Positions 24,941 through 35,721 of a DNA stretch of 64,000 nt are shown piece by piece. Position 1 is the stretch's first letter; the number at the start of each line of letters is the position of its first letter. Source of the DNA: Candidatus Aphodovivens excrementavium (lineage in GTDB: Bacteria > Actinomycetota > Coriobacteriia > Coriobacteriales > Eggerthellaceae); assembly GCA_018715935.1 (NCBI GenBank), contig DVKR01000034.1, positions 1 through 64,000 on the forward strand, written 5' to 3'. The translations under genes were made by a program, and so were the position numbers. Below the pieces are notes generated by a model. That model had not been told where the DNA came from. It saw nothing but the letters and a program-made list of their open reading frames with translations, and made no database searches.

Positions 24941-26453
24941 GCTAAGTGAAAAACTTCTTCACAACACCACTAAGCCGGCTTTCAAACCAGCACTTTTGGT
25001 TTTAGAAGACGGTGCGGTGTTTCAGGGGAATTCCTGTGCGGCGGAAGGGGAGGCCTTCGGCGAGATCTGCTTCAACACGTCCCTGGAAGGATATCTGGAA
25101 GTAATCACCGATCCCTCGTATGCCGGTCAGATCATCACGATGACCTATCCTCAGATTGGAAACTACGGCGTAAACCTCGACGACTGCCAAAGAGAAAGGC
25201 CGGCGTGTCGCGGCGTGGTGGTTCGCGACATGTCCCAGACCCCGAGTAATTGGCGCTCTACCATAAGCTTGCCTTCGTTTTTGGCCCAGCATGGCATCAT
25301 CGCCATCGAGGGGGTAGACACCCGTGCGCTGGTGCGGCATGTTCGCGACAACGGCGCCCAGCGCGCGGTCATTTCCACCATCGACACTAATGTTGAGAGC
25401 CTCCTTGAAAAGGTACGCGCTAGCGCATCCATCGTAGGAGAAAACCTTGCGGCTACCGTCTCGTGCGACGAGATCCATTCCTTTGGAGCAAGCGAGCTTC
25501 CCGAAACCCAGTCGTTTGCCTTGATGGAGCCGGCGCAGCCGAAGTACAAAGTTGTCGCCTACGATTGCGGCGCTAAGCTTTCCATCCTGCAAAACCTTGT
25601 GCGCTGCGGCTGCGACCTTACCGTGGTGCCGTGGGACACGCCGGCTGAAAAGGTTTTGGAGCTTGAGCCCGACGGCGTGTTCTTGTCGAACGGGCCGGGT
25701 GACCCCGATGCCGTGAGCGGAACCTACACGCAGGTAGAAAAGCTGTTGGGACGTGTCCCGGTCTTCGGAATTTGCCTTGGGCATCAGATGATCGGCAAGG
25801 CGGCAGGCGCAGAGATTGAAAAACTCAAGTTCGGTCATCGTGGCGGCAACCACCCGGTTATGAACCTGTTGACCGGACGCGTTGAGATCACCGCTCAAAA
25901 CCATGGCTTCGGCATCCTTTTCCCGAGTTTAGGCGACCTTGTCCCTTCGCTTTCCGACGGCGTTGAGAATCACCCTTCAAACGGAGATCTGCGCTACTGG
26001 GTTGAACGCGGAGTAGCGCCTGTGGTCGACAACCCCCGTTTCGGCCGCATTCGCCTCACCCACGTCAACCTTAATGACGGCACGGCTGAAGGCATCGCAT
26101 TTTTGGACATTCCGGCATTTTGCGTTCAATACCATCCGGAAGCATCCCCAGGCCCTACCGATGCCCATTACCTGTTCACTGCCTTTACTCGCCTTATGGA
26201 CGGGCAGCCCGATTATCTCGATATCGATATTGCGGCAGACCGTCTTGCGGGATGGACTTTTGGTTCCGCCGTTCTGCCGAACGGCGGAAAGGCCGACGCT
26301 GCGGACGCGTCGGGCACCCCGCCTTCGCCTTCTGCTGCGGTGGGGCGGACCAAAGTCCAGCCCCACCTTGCATCAGGCGAATCCGTGGTACCGGACGCGC
26401 CCTCGCTGACTGATGACCAACAGGGAGATTCTTCTAATCGGGAGGTTCGATAG
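24921..26453 (+). CDS. carA: Carbamoyl-phosphate synthase small (glutaminase) subunit with a repeat-derived C-terminal tail
   Basis: The protein has 510 residues, longer than the roughly 360-400 usual for CarA. The N-terminal domain ([38 protein letters not shown]) and the class I glutamine amidotransferase domain with the nucleophile in [11 protein letters not shown] and the His-Glu pair in [10 protein letters not shown] are complete. It supplies ammonia to CarB. From about residue 448 ([14 protein letters not shown] to the end) the tail is unlike CarA, Pro/Ser/Ala/Asp-rich, and exactly spans the structured repeat at 26263-26410. The start is uncertain: ATG 24921, GTG 24924 and TTG 24933 are all near GGAGG at 24916-24920. 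Confidence 0.92.
   Translation: MVLSLSELSEKLLHNTTKPAFKPALLVLEDGAVFQGNSCAAEGEAFGEICFNTSLEGYLEVITDPSYAGQIITMTYPQIGNYGVNLDDCQRERPACRGVVVRDMSQTPSNWRSTISLPSFLAQHGIIAIEGVDTRALVRHVRDNGAQRAVISTIDTNVESLLEKVRASASIVGENLAATVSCDEIHSFGASELPETQSFALMEPAQPKYKVVAYDCGAKLSILQNLVRCGCDLTVVPWDTPAEKVLELEPDGVFLSNGPGDPDAVSGTYTQVEKLLGRVPVFGICLGHQMIGKAAGAEIEKLKFGHRGGNHPVMNLLTGRVEITAQNHGFGILFPSLGDLVPSLSDGVENHPSNGDLRYWVERGVAPVVDNPRFGRIRLTHVNLNDGTAEGIAFLDIPAFCVQYHPEASPGPTDAHYLFTAFTRLMDGQPDYLDIDIAADRLAGWTFGSAVLPNGGKADAADASGTPPSPSAAVGRTKVQPHLASGESVVPDAPSLTDDQQGDSSNREVR
26263..26410. repeat. Structured repeat element, copy 2 (translated as the CarA tail)
   Basis: It shares its start and end with the element at 7117-7337. The 10-bp hairpin (26264-26273 with 26280-26289) is followed by GGCCGACGCTGCGG (26291-26304, identical over 14 bases), and the end is CCTCGCTGAC (26401-26410, identical over 10). 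A closing stem pairs 26306-26314 with 26391-26399 (one mismatch). Inside, a GGGGC-GGAC/GTCC-GCCCC hairpin lies at 26342-26364. The two copies differ in sequence in the first stem, but two base pairs changed on both sides (positions 6 and 9), keeping the pairing. Confidence 0.65.
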
Positions 26454-26454
26454 C

Positions 26455-29400
26455 ATGCCAAAGCGCACCGACATCAAAACCATCCTAGTTATCGGTTCTG
26501 GCCCTATCGTTATCGGCCAGGCGTGCGAGTTCGACTATTCGGGCGCACAGGCGTGCAAGGTCCTTAAGGCCGATGGATATCGGGTGATCTTGGTCAACAG
26601 CAATCCTGCTACCATCATGACCGACCCGGGTCTGGCGGACAGAACCTATGTAGAGCCTATCACTGCCGAGTTTGTGGAAAAGGTTATTGCCAAGGAGCGG
26701 CCTGATGCCTTGCTTCCTACGCTCGGCGGCCAGACCGGTCTCAATACGGCGGTCGAGCTTGCCGAAGCGGGCATTCTCGACAAGTACGGCGTTGAGATGA
26801 TCGGGTGCGATCTCGAGGCAATTCAGCGTGGCGAAGATCGCAAAATGTTCAACGAATGCATGGCGGAGCTCGGCATCGAAACGGCGCGTTCGGGCTACGC
26901 GTATTCGGTAGAGGACGCTCAAAAGATCGTTGCCGATCTGGGTTTTCCGGTTGTGCTTCGCCCCTCGTACACGCTCGGCGGCGCCGGCGGCGGCATAGCC
27001 CACACGCCTGAAGAGCTCGTCACCATCGTTTCGCAGGGCCTGGAGCTGTCTCCTGCCGGCGAGGTGCTGGTTGAAGAGAGCATCGAGGGGTGGAAAGAGT
27101 ACGAGATGGAGGTCATGCGCGACCGTGCCGGCAACGGCATCATCGTGTGCTCCATCGAGAATTTCGATGCAATGGGCGTGCACACGGGCGACTCTATCAC
27201 CGTGGCGCCTGCTCAGACGCTTTCCGACGTCGAGTATCAGCGTATGCGCGCGGCGTCGCTGGCGATTCTGGAGAAGATCGGCGTTGAGACCGGCGGCTCC
27301 AACGTGCAGTTCGCCGTCAACCCCGACAACGGCCGCATGATCGTCATCGAGATGAACCCCCGTGTCTCACGGTCGTCCGCCCTGGCATCCAAGGCGACGG
27401 GATTTCCTATCGCTAAGGCAGCGGCGAAACTCGCGGTAGGCTTTACGCTCGACGAGATCGTCAACGACATCACCAAGGCAACCCCTGCCTGCTTCGAACC
27501 GTCTATCGACTACTGCGTGGTAAAGGTTCCGCGCTTCGCGTTCGAGAAGTTCCAGGGCACCGACGACACGCTCTCCACCCGGATGAAGGCGGTTGGCGAG
27601 ATCATGGCTATCGGTCGCACGTTCGAAGAGGCGTTGGGCAAGGCGCTGCGCTCTTTGGAGAATGGACGCGCGGGCTTGGGTGTCGACGGCAAGAAGCCGC
27701 TTCCCGACGATAACGACATCGCGTCTCTTCTCATGCGCCCTACGGCCGATCGCGTTTTCTACGTTGGAGAGGCGCTGCGCAGCGGCATGCCGGTCGAAGA
27801 GGTGTCGCGCCTGACTCGCATCGACTCGTTCTTCGTTTCCCGTATGGCGGACATGATTGCCGTACAAGAGGCGCTGCGGGGAAGCGCCCTTGAGGACGTC
27901 GACGCCGACGCCATGCGCGTATGCAAGCGCTACGGCATGTCGGATGTGCAGATCGGCGTGCTTACCGGCTCAGACGAGCTTGCAGTGCGTGCACACCGCA
28001 AGAAGCTGGGCGTATTGCCGGCTTTTAAGACGGTTGATACGTGCGCGGCAGAGTTCCCCAGCAAAACCGCGTATCACTATAAAACCTATGACGCCGACGC
28101 AACCGAAACCGAGCATGGCGATAAGAAGCGCGTCATGATCTTAGGCGCAGGTCCTAACCGCATCGGCCAGGGAATCGAATTCGACTATTGCTGCGTCCAT
28201 GCCTCCTATGCACTGCATGACGAAGGGTATGAGACGATCATGGTCAACTGTAACCCTGAAACGGTCTCTACCGACTATGACACTTCCGACAAGCTCTATT
28301 TCGAGCCGCTTACCTACGAAGACGTCATGGACATCGTGGACGCCGAGCAGCCTGACGGGGTTATCGTGACCTTGGGCGGCCAAACGCCGCTTAAGCTTGC
28401 CAAGCCGCTTTTGGAGGCGGGCGTTCCTATCATGGGAACACAGCCGGAGGCTATTGACCTCGCCGAAGACCGCGACAGGTTCGCCGCCGTCCTTGACGAG
28501 CTCAACATCACCTATCCTGCCGCAGGAGACGCTTCTACGTTTATTGAGGCGTGCCAGGTTGCCGACCATATCGGGTTCCCCCTGCTGGTTCGTCCGAGCT
28601 ATGTGCTTGGAGGCCGCGGCATGGCAATCGTCTATGACGGAGCCCAGCTCGAAAAGTACATGGAAGAGGCGACCAAGATTTCGCCTGACCACCCGGTCTA
28701 TCTCGACCGTTTCCTTGAGGGCGCCGTGGAGGTGGACCTCGACGCGCTCTGCGACGGCGAGAGGGTCTATATCGGTGGAGTGCTTGAGCACATCGAGGAA
28801 GCCGGCATCCATTCCGGTGACTCTGCCTGCTGCACGCCGCCGTTCGCCCTGTCTGAGGCAATCGTGTCCCAGCTGCGCTCCATCGCACGCCGTCTCGCGC
28901 TGCGCTTGGGCGTAGTGGGTCTTATCAACATCCAGTTCGCCATCAAAGACACGGTGATCTACGTTATCGAGGCGAACCCGCGCGCTAGCCGCACCGTCCC
29001 CTTCGTCTCTAAGGCCAATGGGGTGCCTCTTGCGAAGATCGCGGCGCGCATCATGGCGGGTGAGAAGCTCGCCGACCTCGATTTGCCCGATGACGAGCGC
29101 CGGCTGGAGCATTTCAGCGTGAAAGAAGCGGTTATGCCCTTCGGCAGGTTCCCGGGCGCAGACGTCGTGCTTGGGCCTGAGATGAAATCTACCGGCGAGG
29201 TCATGGGCATTGCCCACAATTTCCCGGCGGCATATGCGAAAACTCAGCTAGCAGTGAACTACGATCTTCCCAAAGAGGGAACGGTGTTTATCAGCGTATG
29301 CGACCGAGACAAGCGCAGCATCATTCCCATCGCGCGCGATATCGCACGCCTTGGATTCAAGATCATTGCAACTTCCGGCACCGAGCGCGCGCTTAAGGCG

Positions 29401-29679
29401 GCAGGCATTGAGTGCGAGCTTGTGCGCAAGGTGCGCGAAGGCTCGCCCAACGTCATCGATCGCATCGCGTCTGGCGAGGTGACGCTTATGATCAACACGC
29501 CGTTCGGCCACGAGACGCGCTCCGACGGCTACGAGCTGCGCTCTGCCGCCGTTCGCCACGGCCTCACCTACGTTACCACGCTTGCCGCTGCTCAGGCGTT
29601 TGTGGCAGGCATGGAAGTGTCGCAGGAGAGCGGCTTCGACGTGATCGCGCTGCAAGATCTGCCCCAATGGGAGCACTAG
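26455..29679 (+). CDS. carB: Carbamoyl-phosphate synthase large subunit
   Basis: The protein has 1074 residues, the normal length. Two homologous synthetase halves are visible: [21 protein letters not shown] at the N-terminus and [20 protein letters not shown] from about residue 560. Each has an ATP-grasp domain, and the C-terminal MGS-like allosteric domain runs from about residue 935. It makes carbamoyl phosphate from bicarbonate, ammonia and two ATP for PyrB and arginine synthesis. ATG 26455 follows GGAGGT at eight bases. The gene begins one base after the carA stop. Confidence 0.97.
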   Translation: MPKRTDIKTILVIGSGPIVIGQACEFDYSGAQACKVLKADGYRVILVNSNPATIMTDPGLADRTYVEPITAEFVEKVIAKERPDALLPTLGGQTGLNTAVELAEAGILDKYGVEMIGCDLEAIQRGEDRKMFNECMAELGIETARSGYAYSVEDAQKIVADLGFPVVLRPSYTLGGAGGGIAHTPEELVTIVSQGLELSPAGEVLVEESIEGWKEYEMEVMRDRAGNGIIVCSIENFDAMGVHTGDSITVAPAQTLSDVEYQRMRAASLAILEKIGVETGGSNVQFAVNPDNGRMIVIEMNPRVSRSSALASKATGFPIAKAAAKLAVGFTLDEIVNDITKATPACFEPSIDYCVVKVPRFAFEKFQGTDDTLSTRMKAVGEIMAIGRTFEEALGKALRSLENGRAGLGVDGKKPLPDDNDIASLLMRPTADRVFYVGEALRSGMPVEEVSRLTRIDSFFVSRMADMIAVQEALRGSALEDVDADAMRVCKRYGMSDVQIGVLTGSDELAVRAHRKKLGVLPAFKTVDTCAAEFPSKTAYHYKTYDADATETEHGDKKRVMILGAGPNRIGQGIEFDYCCVHASYALHDEGYETIMVNCNPETVSTDYDTSDKLYFEPLTYEDVMDIVDAEQPDGVIVTLGGQTPLKLAKPLLEAGVPIMGTQPEAIDLAEDRDRFAAVLDELNITYPAAGDASTFIEACQVADHIGFPLLVRPSYVLGGRGMAIVYDGAQLEKYMEEATKISPDHPVYLDRFLEGAVEVDLDALCDGERVYIGGVLEHIEEAGIHSGDSACCTPPFALSEAIVSQLRSIARRLALRLGVVGLINIQFAIKDTVIYVIEANPRASRTVPFVSKANGVPLAKIAARIMAGEKLADLDLPDDERRLEHFSVKEAVMPFGRFPGADVVLGPEMKSTGEVMGIAHNFPAAYAKTQLAVNYDLPKEGTVFISVCDRDKRSIIPIARDIARLGFKIIATSGTERALKAAGIECELVRKVREGSPNVIDRIASGEVTLMINTPFGHETRSDGYELRSAAVRHGLTYVTTLAAAQAFVAGMEVSQESGFDVIALQDLPQWEH

Positions 29680-29710
29680 GTTGCCGGTTGTGGCAGAAAG
29701 GGGTGTGCAC

Positions 29711-30502
29711 ATGGCTCTCTACAACGAAACCGTGCAGGTTCTTTCCAACGAGAAAGTAGGGCCTCGGCTCTACCTTCTCACGGTAGCGTCACCTCGTATC
29801 GCGTCCGACTTAGAGCCAGGACAGTTTGTTCATATGAAAGTTCCTCGCATGGAGGCGCACATACTTAGGCGCCCGTTCTCGGTATACGCATGCGACAGGG
29901 AGCGGGGAACGCTTGACATCCTGTATCAGGTAGTTGGGTTCGGGACCGATCATATGACCTCGCTTTTGCCTGGTGAGGAATGCGAGCTTATCGGCCCGGT
30001 TGGTGCCGTCTGGAATCCGCCGCTTCAAGGCCGCTGCCTTTTGGTGGGCGGGGGAGTGGGCGCCGCCCCGCTGTTTATGCTGTGCGAGAAGCTCGTTGCC
30101 TCTGAGGCGGCGGTAGACGTTGTGCTTGGCGCCCAAACCAACGACGCGCTGGTGTGCCGTTCCCGCTACGCGCAGCTTTTAGGCGAAGAGCCCCGCTGTG
30201 CAACCGACGACGGAAGCTACGGCCGCGCCGGCTTTTGCACCTCGCTAGTTGAAGAGGCGCTTGAGGAAGCGGGCGCGGCGGGCGCGCAGTACGACTATGT
30301 TGCCGTATGCGGCCCTGAGCCCTTGATGAAGATCGTCGCGGACATTGCCTTTAAATACGACGTCCGCTGCGAGGTGTCTATGGAAAAGCGAATGGCCTGC
30401 GGAATTGGCGCATGCCTTTCCTGCGTCGTAGACACTACGGAAGGAAAAAAGCGCGCCTGCGTCGACGGGCCGGTTTTCGATGCGCGGAAGGCGGTGTGGT
30501 AA
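29711..30502 (+). CDS. pyrK: Dihydroorotate dehydrogenase electron transfer subunit
   Basis: The protein has 263 residues. The FAD-binding LRRPFSVY near residue 55, the NAD-binding LLVGGGVGAAPLFML near residue 113, and the [2Fe-2S] cysteines CGIGACLSCVV plus a later Cys (KRACVDGPVF) identify PyrK. It passes electrons from dihydroorotate in PyrD to NAD. The start is ATG 29711 after GAAAGGGGTG; an in-frame GTG/TTG start further upstream is not supported. The gene ends directly against pyrD. Confidence 0.94.
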   Translation: MALYNETVQVLSNEKVGPRLYLLTVASPRIASDLEPGQFVHMKVPRMEAHILRRPFSVYACDRERGTLDILYQVVGFGTDHMTSLLPGEECELIGPVGAVWNPPLQGRCLLVGGGVGAAPLFMLCEKLVASEAAVDVVLGAQTNDALVCRSRYAQLLGEEPRCATDDGSYGRAGFCTSLVEEALEEAGAAGAQYDYVAVCGPEPLMKIVADIAFKYDVRCEVSMEKRMACGIGACLSCVVDTTEGKKRACVDGPVFDARKAVW

Positions 30503-31414
30503 ATGGCTGTTGCTATGCAGGTTAACCTGGGCGGACTGACGATGAAGAATCCCGTTACCACCGCTTCGGGAACGTTTGCGGCGGGTAGGGAGTACTCCGC
30601 ATTCGTTGACGTATCCGCTTTGGGCGCAGTCACAACCAAAGGGGTTTCTTTGCACGGTTGGGAGGGAAACGCATCCCCCCGCATCGCTGAAACCCCCAGT
30701 GGCATGTTGAATTCCATCGGCCTTCAAAACCCAGGCGTGGATCATTTGAAAGAGGTTGAGCTTCCTTGGCTCGCGAGCCAGGGCGCCACCACCATCGTTA
30801 ATGTGTCGGGTCATAGTTTTGGCGAGTACGTCGCGGTTATCGAAGCGCTTGAAGAAGCTCCGGTGGATGCCTACGAGGTGAACATTTCTTGCCCTAATGT
30901 GGACGCAGGGGGAATGACTATCGGAACCGACCCCGCAAGCGTAACCGAGGTGGTACAGAGGTGCCGCGAAGCTACGGAGCGTCCCCTTATCGTCAAGCTC
31001 ACCCCCAACGTTACCGACATAACTGAAATCGCCCGCGCCGCAGAGGCGGCTGGAGCCGACGCGCTTTCGCTCATCAATACCTTGATGGGCATGGCAATTG
31101 ATGCCGAACGTAGAAAGCCGTTGTTGGCTCGTGTCGTCGGCGGCTTTTCCGGCCCTGCCGTCAAGCCTGTTGCCCTGCGCTTGGTTTGGGAGTGCCATAA
31201 GGCGGTAAAGATTCCGCTTTTGGGCATGGGGGGCATCGCCTCTGGCGTGGACGCGGTTGAGTTCATGCTTGCCGGAGCTACGGCGGTTGCGGTAGGTACC
31301 GCAAATTTCTACAATCCCACGGCAACGGTAGAGGTGATTGCCGGCATTGCTGATTATTGTGAACGACACGGTGTTTCTGACGTAAACGAGTTGATTGGAG
31401 CCCTGGAATGCTAA
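30503..31414 (+). CDS. pyrD: Dihydroorotate dehydrogenase, class 1B (catalytic subunit)
   Basis: The protein has 303 residues. The flavin-binding FMN fold motifs [13 protein letters not shown], the catalytic-cysteine segment [14 protein letters not shown], and [21 protein letters not shown] are those of the NAD-dependent 1B class, consistent with pyrK next to it. The start codon follows the pyrK stop without a gap. pyrF overlaps the last seven bases. Confidence 0.95.
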   Translation: MAVAMQVNLGGLTMKNPVTTASGTFAAGREYSAFVDVSALGAVTTKGVSLHGWEGNASPRIAETPSGMLNSIGLQNPGVDHLKEVELPWLASQGATTIVNVSGHSFGEYVAVIEALEEAPVDAYEVNISCPNVDAGGMTIGTDPASVTEVVQRCREATERPLIVKLTPNVTDITEIARAAEAAGADALSLINTLMGMAIDAERRKPLLARVVGGFSGPAVKPVALRLVWECHKAVKIPLLGMGGIASGVDAVEFMLAGATAVAVGTANFYNPTATVEVIAGIADYCERHGVSDVNELIGALEC

Positions 31415-32133
31415 GCGCCTTTGAGGCTATTCCCGCAAAAGACCGCATCATCGTAGCTTTCGATTGCGATGCGCAAGAAGCCCTTCGTCTGGCGGACCTT
31501 CTTAAGGGAAAGGCGCTCTGGGTGAAAGTCGGCATGACGCTTTACTACGCCGAGGGCCCTTCAATCGTGCGTGCTTTAAAGGAAAAGGGATTCAAGGTAT
31601 TTCTCGATCTGAAGTTTCATGACATCCCGCATCAGGTCAAAGGTGCTGCGGCCTCGGCGGTGCGCAGCGGTGCAGACATGATAACGATGCACGCATGCGG
31701 CGGGATTTCGATGATGCAGGCTGGTCTTGCGGGCGCACAAGAGGTAAGCGAGCTGTTAGGCGAAGGCTCTCCCGTTACTTTGGGAATCACCGTTCTTACC
31801 AGCATGGACGAGCGAACTCTTGCGCGCGTGGGCGTTTCTCGTCCCATGGAGGAACAGGTTAGCTCCTTGGCTCGCTTGGCTCGCGAGGCGGGTCTTTCTG
31901 GCGTTGTCGCCTCACCTCAGGAGGCAGCGATGCTGAGAGAAGCGCTCGGTTCTGAGGCCTACATCGTCACTCCTGGAGTTCGCCCTGCGGGATCCGCCAA
32001 GGGCGATCAGAGCAGAGTTGCCACCCCGGCGGCGGCGTTTGCCGCGGGGGCTTCTCATATCGTGGTGGGTCGCCCTATCACGCAGGCGGAAGACCCGGCG
32101 GCTGCCTTTGACGCCATAGTTGCATCAATCTAG
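31408..32133 (+). CDS. pyrF: Orotidine 5'-phosphate decarboxylase
   Basis: The protein has 241 residues. The catalytic DxKxxD pattern is seen in [13 protein letters not shown] near residue 72, along with [18 protein letters not shown] near residue 190 and IVVGRPIT. It converts OMP to UMP, the last step. It is the final gene of the operon. pyrE (orotate phosphoribosyltransferase) is not in this window and must lie elsewhere. Confidence 0.95.
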   Translation: MLSAFEAIPAKDRIIVAFDCDAQEALRLADLLKGKALWVKVGMTLYYAEGPSIVRALKEKGFKVFLDLKFHDIPHQVKGAAASAVRSGADMITMHACGGISMMQAGLAGAQEVSELLGEGSPVTLGITVLTSMDERTLARVGVSRPMEEQVSSLARLAREAGLSGVVASPQEAAMLREALGSEAYIVTPGVRPAGSAKGDQSRVATPAAAFAAGASHIVVGRPITQAEDPAAAFDAIVASI

Positions 32134-32309
32134 TGAAGGCACCTTGCGCGATAATGCCTGATGGGCTTTAATGATGAATGCTGAAAAGAGAAGGTTTGAT
32201 GTGCAGGTGCATTGGATTTTTTCCGAAATGCTGCAAATTGCATTTTTCTGCGATGTGCGGCGTGATAGTATCTCACAATCGCTTTCATTAACAAAAGGAG
32301 AGACATACT

Positions 32310-32618
32310 ATGGCAATCCCTCAACTTAGCCCCGAAGAGCGCAAGGCTGCTCTGGAGAAGGCAAAGGCAGCTCGTATTAAGCGTGCGGAAGTTCGCGACG
32401 ACTTGAAGTCGGGCAAGCTGAGCCTGAAAGATGTTCTCGGCATGAAGGACGATCCCATCGTTGGCCGCATGAAGGTCTCCACGCTTATCGAGACGCTGCC
32501 TGGCTATGGCAAGGCTAAGGCTGAAAAGGTTATGAAAGACCTCCAAATCGCCGAAAGCCGTCGTCTTCGTGGCTTGGGCGATCGTCAGCAGGCTGCTCTT
32601 CTTGAACGATTGGGCTAA
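32310..32618 (+). CDS. mihF: Integration host factor, actinobacterial type
   Basis: The protein has 102 residues. It is the actinobacterial IHF, a basic DNA-binding protein with a helix-two-turn-helix motif (VSTLIETLPGYGKAKAEKVM) and the end RRLRGLGDRQQAALLERLG. It is unrelated to proteobacterial IHF and acts in nucleoid structure. AAAGGAGAG precedes the ATG. The order mihF-gmk-rpoZ is common in Actinobacteria and supports the taxon. Confidence 0.94.
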   Translation: MAIPQLSPEERKAALEKAKAARIKRAEVRDDLKSGKLSLKDVLGMKDDPIVGRMKVSTLIETLPGYGKAKAEKVMKDLQIAESRRLRGLGDRQQAALLERLG

Positions 32619-32626
32619 GCTGTTAT

Positions 32627-33196
32627 ATGCGTAACGGCAATCTTTTCGTTATCTCTGGGCCATCAGGTGCGGGCAAAGGCACTCTGGTGGCCCGTCTTGC
32701 GCAGAGGGTTCCTGATGTATGGGTCTCTCGGTCTGCTACGACGCGCGCTCCGCGCGAGGGCGAGCAAGACGGCGTTCAGTACGATTTTCTTTCCGATGCT
32801 CAGTTTCAGAAGCTCGTTGATGAAAAGGGCTTCTTGGAATGGGCTGAATATGCCGGAAATTGCTACGGAACACCACTCAAAAGCATTTTGGAGCAGCTTG
32901 AGGCGGGTAAGCAGATCGTCCTTGAGATAGATGTTCAGGGAGCGCTTCAGGTAAGAGACAAGATGCCGCAGGCTCATTTGGTGTTCATCGAGCCGCCGTC
33001 GATGGAGGAGCTTGAGCGCAGGTTGCGAGGCAGGGGAACCGAAGAGGACGAGGTCATCTCCAAGCGCATGGAAGCTGCACGATTTGAGCTTTCCCATAAA
33101 GAAGATTACGACATGAGGCTGGTTAACGACGATCTCGACCGTGCTACTGACGAGCTGGTTGCCTACATAGATTCATGTGCCAGCGAAACGAGATAG
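32627..33196 (+). CDS. gmk: Guanylate kinase
   Basis: The protein has 189 residues. The P-loop FVISGPSGAGKGT is at the N-terminus, then the GMP-binding SATTRAPREGEQDGVQY and LEIDVQGALQV. It phosphorylates GMP to GDP. It starts eight bases after mihF and is followed by rpoZ. Confidence 0.95.
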   Translation: MRNGNLFVISGPSGAGKGTLVARLAQRVPDVWVSRSATTRAPREGEQDGVQYDFLSDAQFQKLVDEKGFLEWAEYAGNCYGTPLKSILEQLEAGKQIVLEIDVQGALQVRDKMPQAHLVFIEPPSMEELERRLRGRGTEEDEVISKRMEAARFELSHKEDYDMRLVNDDLDRATDELVAYIDSCASETR

Positions 33197-33209
33197 AAAG
33201 AAGTCGAAC

Positions 33210-33470
33210 ATGAGTATTATCGAACCGAAGATTGACGTGCTGCTCGATCAAACCGACAACGATCGCTTCTTGCTGTGCGCTCTCGCTTCTAAGCGTGCGC
33301 ATGACATCAACGACATGATGCGTGGCCAACGCGACCGCGCTATCCAGCTCCAGACTGCGGTTGAAATTGCGCGTGCTGCCGATAAAAAGCCGCTTACCAT
33401 CGCATTCAACGAGGTTTCTCGCGGCGATATATCCTACGATCCCTCTACCATCGACATCCATAATCACTAG
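33210..33470 (+). CDS. rpoZ: DNA-directed RNA polymerase omega subunit
   Basis: The protein has 86 residues. The core pattern NDRFLLCALASKRAHDINDM and the later KPLTIAFNEVSRGDISYD fit the omega subunit, which chaperones the beta' subunit. ATG 33210 follows GAAAGAAG; the upstream in-frame start at 33177 lies inside gmk. Confidence 0.92.
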   Translation: MSIIEPKIDVLLDQTDNDRFLLCALASKRAHDINDMMRGQRDRAIQLQTAVEIARAADKKPLTIAFNEVSRGDISYDPSTIDIHNH

Positions 33471-33511
33471 AGCTTTTTCGGTCTTTTTGCGAAAGACCGC
33501 TTGACGTATCG

Positions 33512-33610
33512 AAGGGTCTTGGCACTGATGCTCGCTGTTCGCGGGTGCTTGCGGTTTGAACAAGCATCGTTTTTGCGATCTGTATGCGCTTCAGAGTCGA
33601 GACCCTTTTT
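33512..33610 (+). promoter_or_regulatory. Candidate attenuator-like leader before thiI
   Basis: AAGGGTCT (33512-33519) can pair with AGACCCTT (33600-33607), which runs into five Ts, enclosing a second stem GATGCT/AGCATC and a competing hairpin GCTTG/CAAGC. The pattern of exclusive stems and a T-run end resembles transcription attenuation. Nothing identifies a ligand. The region 33471-33631 contains no gene. Confidence 0.35.
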
Positions 33611-33631
33611 CTGACTGTCCGAAGATGGGGT

Positions 33632-34843
33632 ATGACAATGTCCGACTATCAGCGTATTTGCCTTGTCCATTACCATGAGATTGGGCTTAAGGGGCATAAC
33701 CGCAAGGCGTTTGAACAGCGTCTTGTTCACAACCTTGAGGCTTTGCTTGCGCCGTTTCCCGTGGTAACGATTCATCGAATTTCTGGACGATTGTGCGTTT
33801 TCCTCAAAGAGGGGTGTCCGGCAGAGGTTGCGCTCGATTGCGCCTCCCATATTGCGAATGTCCCTGGCGTCGCTCGTGTTTCGTGCGGCTTTAAATGCGA
33901 GCGCGATATCGATCAAATGACCAAGGCGGGCATTGCGGCAATGTCGGAAGCGGGGCATATGGAAAGCTTCAAAGTCCACGCCCGCCGCAGCCACACCGAC
34001 TTCCCCATCAACTCTCAGGAGATGAACCAGATCATTGGCGGGAACCTTTCCGACGCGTTTCCCGATGTTGCCGTGAAGATGAAAGATCCAGACGTTACCG
34101 TCGGCGTGGAAGTGGTGCAGAATGCGTCCTACGTTTACGCTCGAAGCATTGCGGGCATTGGAGGGCTTCCTGTTGGCGTGTCCGGGCGCGTTGTGTCCCT
34201 GTTGTCTTCCGGCATCGATTCCCCTGTTGCCTCTTGGAAGCTTGCCCGGCGCGGTGCCGAGGTGGTAGGGGTGCATTTCTCTGGCCGTCCGCAAACCTCC
34301 GATGCAAGCGAGTGGCTCGTTGACGATATCGCACACGTGTTGGAGCGAACGGGATGCATAGCAAGAACCTATATCGTTCCTTTTGGCGACTACCAGCGCC
34401 AGATCGCTTTGACGGCGCCGCCCGAGCTTCGAGTGATCCTGTACCGTCGTCTGATGTTCAAGGTTGCTGAAGAGATAGCGCGCCGCGAAAAGGCGGGCGC
34501 CTTGGTAACTGGAGAGAGTCTCGGGCAGGTGGCATCGCAGACGCTGGACAACATCCGCTGCACTGATGCGGCAGTGTCTTGTCCTGTCTTAAGGCCGCTT
34601 ATCGGCACTGACAAACTGGAGATTATTCGCGAGGCGCAACGGTTAGGTACGTTTGAAATCTCGTCTCAGGATGCCCCCGATTGCTGCACGTTGTTCATGC
34701 CGCGCAATCCGGAGACTCATGCCAAGCTTCCGCGCGTCTTAGAGGCTGAAGCTTTGTTCCCTATCGATCAATGGGTGGCGGAACTGTGCGATTCGGCAGA
34801 GGTTCACGATTATCGGTGCCCTTCATATAAAAGAAAGCGGTAA
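33632..34843 (+). CDS. thiI: tRNA 4-thiouridine synthase ThiI
   Basis: The protein has 403 residues. The N-terminal ferredoxin-like and THUMP domains (HYHEIGLKGHNRKAFEQRL) are followed by the PP-loop VSLLSSGIDSPVASWKLARRG near residue 190. The C-terminal rhodanese domain of the E. coli protein is absent, as in many Gram-positive homologues. It adenylates U8 of tRNA for thiolation and may feed thiamine thiazole synthesis. The start is ATG 33632 or 33638; the upstream extension to 33584 has no ribosome binding site. Confidence 0.92.
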   Translation: MTMSDYQRICLVHYHEIGLKGHNRKAFEQRLVHNLEALLAPFPVVTIHRISGRLCVFLKEGCPAEVALDCASHIANVPGVARVSCGFKCERDIDQMTKAGIAAMSEAGHMESFKVHARRSHTDFPINSQEMNQIIGGNLSDAFPDVAVKMKDPDVTVGVEVVQNASYVYARSIAGIGGLPVGVSGRVVSLLSSGIDSPVASWKLARRGAEVVGVHFSGRPQTSDASEWLVDDIAHVLERTGCIARTYIVPFGDYQRQIALTAPPELRVILYRRLMFKVAEEIARREKAGALVTGESLGQVASQTLDNIRCTDAAVSCPVLRPLIGTDKLEIIREAQRLGTFEISSQDAPDCCTLFMPRNPETHAKLPRVLEAEALFPIDQWVAELCDSAEVHDYRCPSYKRKR

Positions 34844-35041
34844 GCCGCCCATAAGCCTTGCAGCTTAGTTAGCGTGGGGTTTGCATAAGCGATACATTAG
34901 TTTTGTGTGAGGTCTGGTGGTAGAGCGCATGTAGGTTCAGTTGCATGTTCGCTACTTTCAGGTCTCATTTTCGTGTCGGTATTACGTTCGGAGCGAGAGT
35001 TCAGGGAGGTAGCATCCGGTTCACCGTTAAAGGAGGGCAGG

Positions 35042-35719
35042 ATGTCGTTTCAGAAAAGCTCGGATACTCTACGTGCAAAACTTCACCTCAGCAACATGCC
35101 GGTAAGCAAAGTTGCAGTATTGGGCGTATCTGTTCTTGCCGTGCTGCTGCTTGCGGTTGGCGCTTCACGCGTCTTTGCTTCTGGCGAAAGCGAGTCGTTT
35201 TCCCTTGCCGGCGACGAATTGCAGAATAGCGACCACTCAGACCTAAGCGAAGTAGGCCAAGACGCGCCTTCCGATCAAACTGTAGAGCCTGAGGCAACGG
35301 TTGTCGTACATGTGAGCGGCGAAGTGGTAACCCCTGGCGTTTACCGGGTGGTAGAGGGCTCCCGCGTCGACGATGCGATAGAGCTTGCTGGAGGCTTTAC
35401 GGAGAATGCGGCTCAAGACAGCCTGAATTTGGCACGCGTGGTGGCCGACGGCGAGCAGATCATCGTTTCGTCCGTTGAAGAGTCGCAGTCTGCCGATAGC
35501 GCTGCGCGAGGGAGCGCTGCAGGTGGAAAGGTCAACATCAACACGGCATCTTTGGAGGAACTTGACGAGCTTCCGGGGGTAGGGGAATCGACTGCGCAAA
35601 AGATCATTGACGACCGGGAACAAAACGGGCCGTTTTTGTCCTGCGAGGATCTCAAACGCGTTTCAGGTATCGGGGATAAGAAGTACGAAGAACTCGCCGA
35701 ACTGATTAGCGTCGGATAG
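35042..35719 (+). CDS. comEA: Competence protein ComEA (membrane-anchored DNA receptor)
   Basis: The protein has 225 residues. A membrane helix (KVAVLGVSVLAVLLLAVGA) lies near residue 25. An acidic linker, an SLBB-type domain (VVHVSGEVVTPGVYRV), a Ser/Ala linker and a helix-hairpin-helix repeat (VNINTASLEELDELPGVGES) follow at the C-terminus. It binds double-stranded DNA outside the membrane. AAAGGAGGG precedes the ATG. comEC follows two bases later. The 198-base region before it shows no clear signals. Confidence 0.93.
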   Translation: MSFQKSSDTLRAKLHLSNMPVSKVAVLGVSVLAVLLLAVGASRVFASGESESFSLAGDELQNSDHSDLSEVGQDAPSDQTVEPEATVVVHVSGEVVTPGVYRVVEGSRVDDAIELAGGFTENAAQDSLNLARVVADGEQIIVSSVEESQSADSAARGSAAGGKVNINTASLEELDELPGVGESTAQKIIDDREQNGPFLSCEDLKRVSGIGDKKYEELAELISVG

Positions 35720-35721
35720 CG

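Noticed and set aside
28141-29217. 358-codon minus-strand open frame inside carB
   Set aside because: Antisense shadow of a full-length carB; no start signals and His/Arg-rich composition typical of such shadows.
33479-33499. Hairpin CGGTCTTT/AAAGACCG after rpoZ as a terminator
   Set aside because: No T run follows it on either strand, and the stem is not GC-rich; I cannot support termination there.
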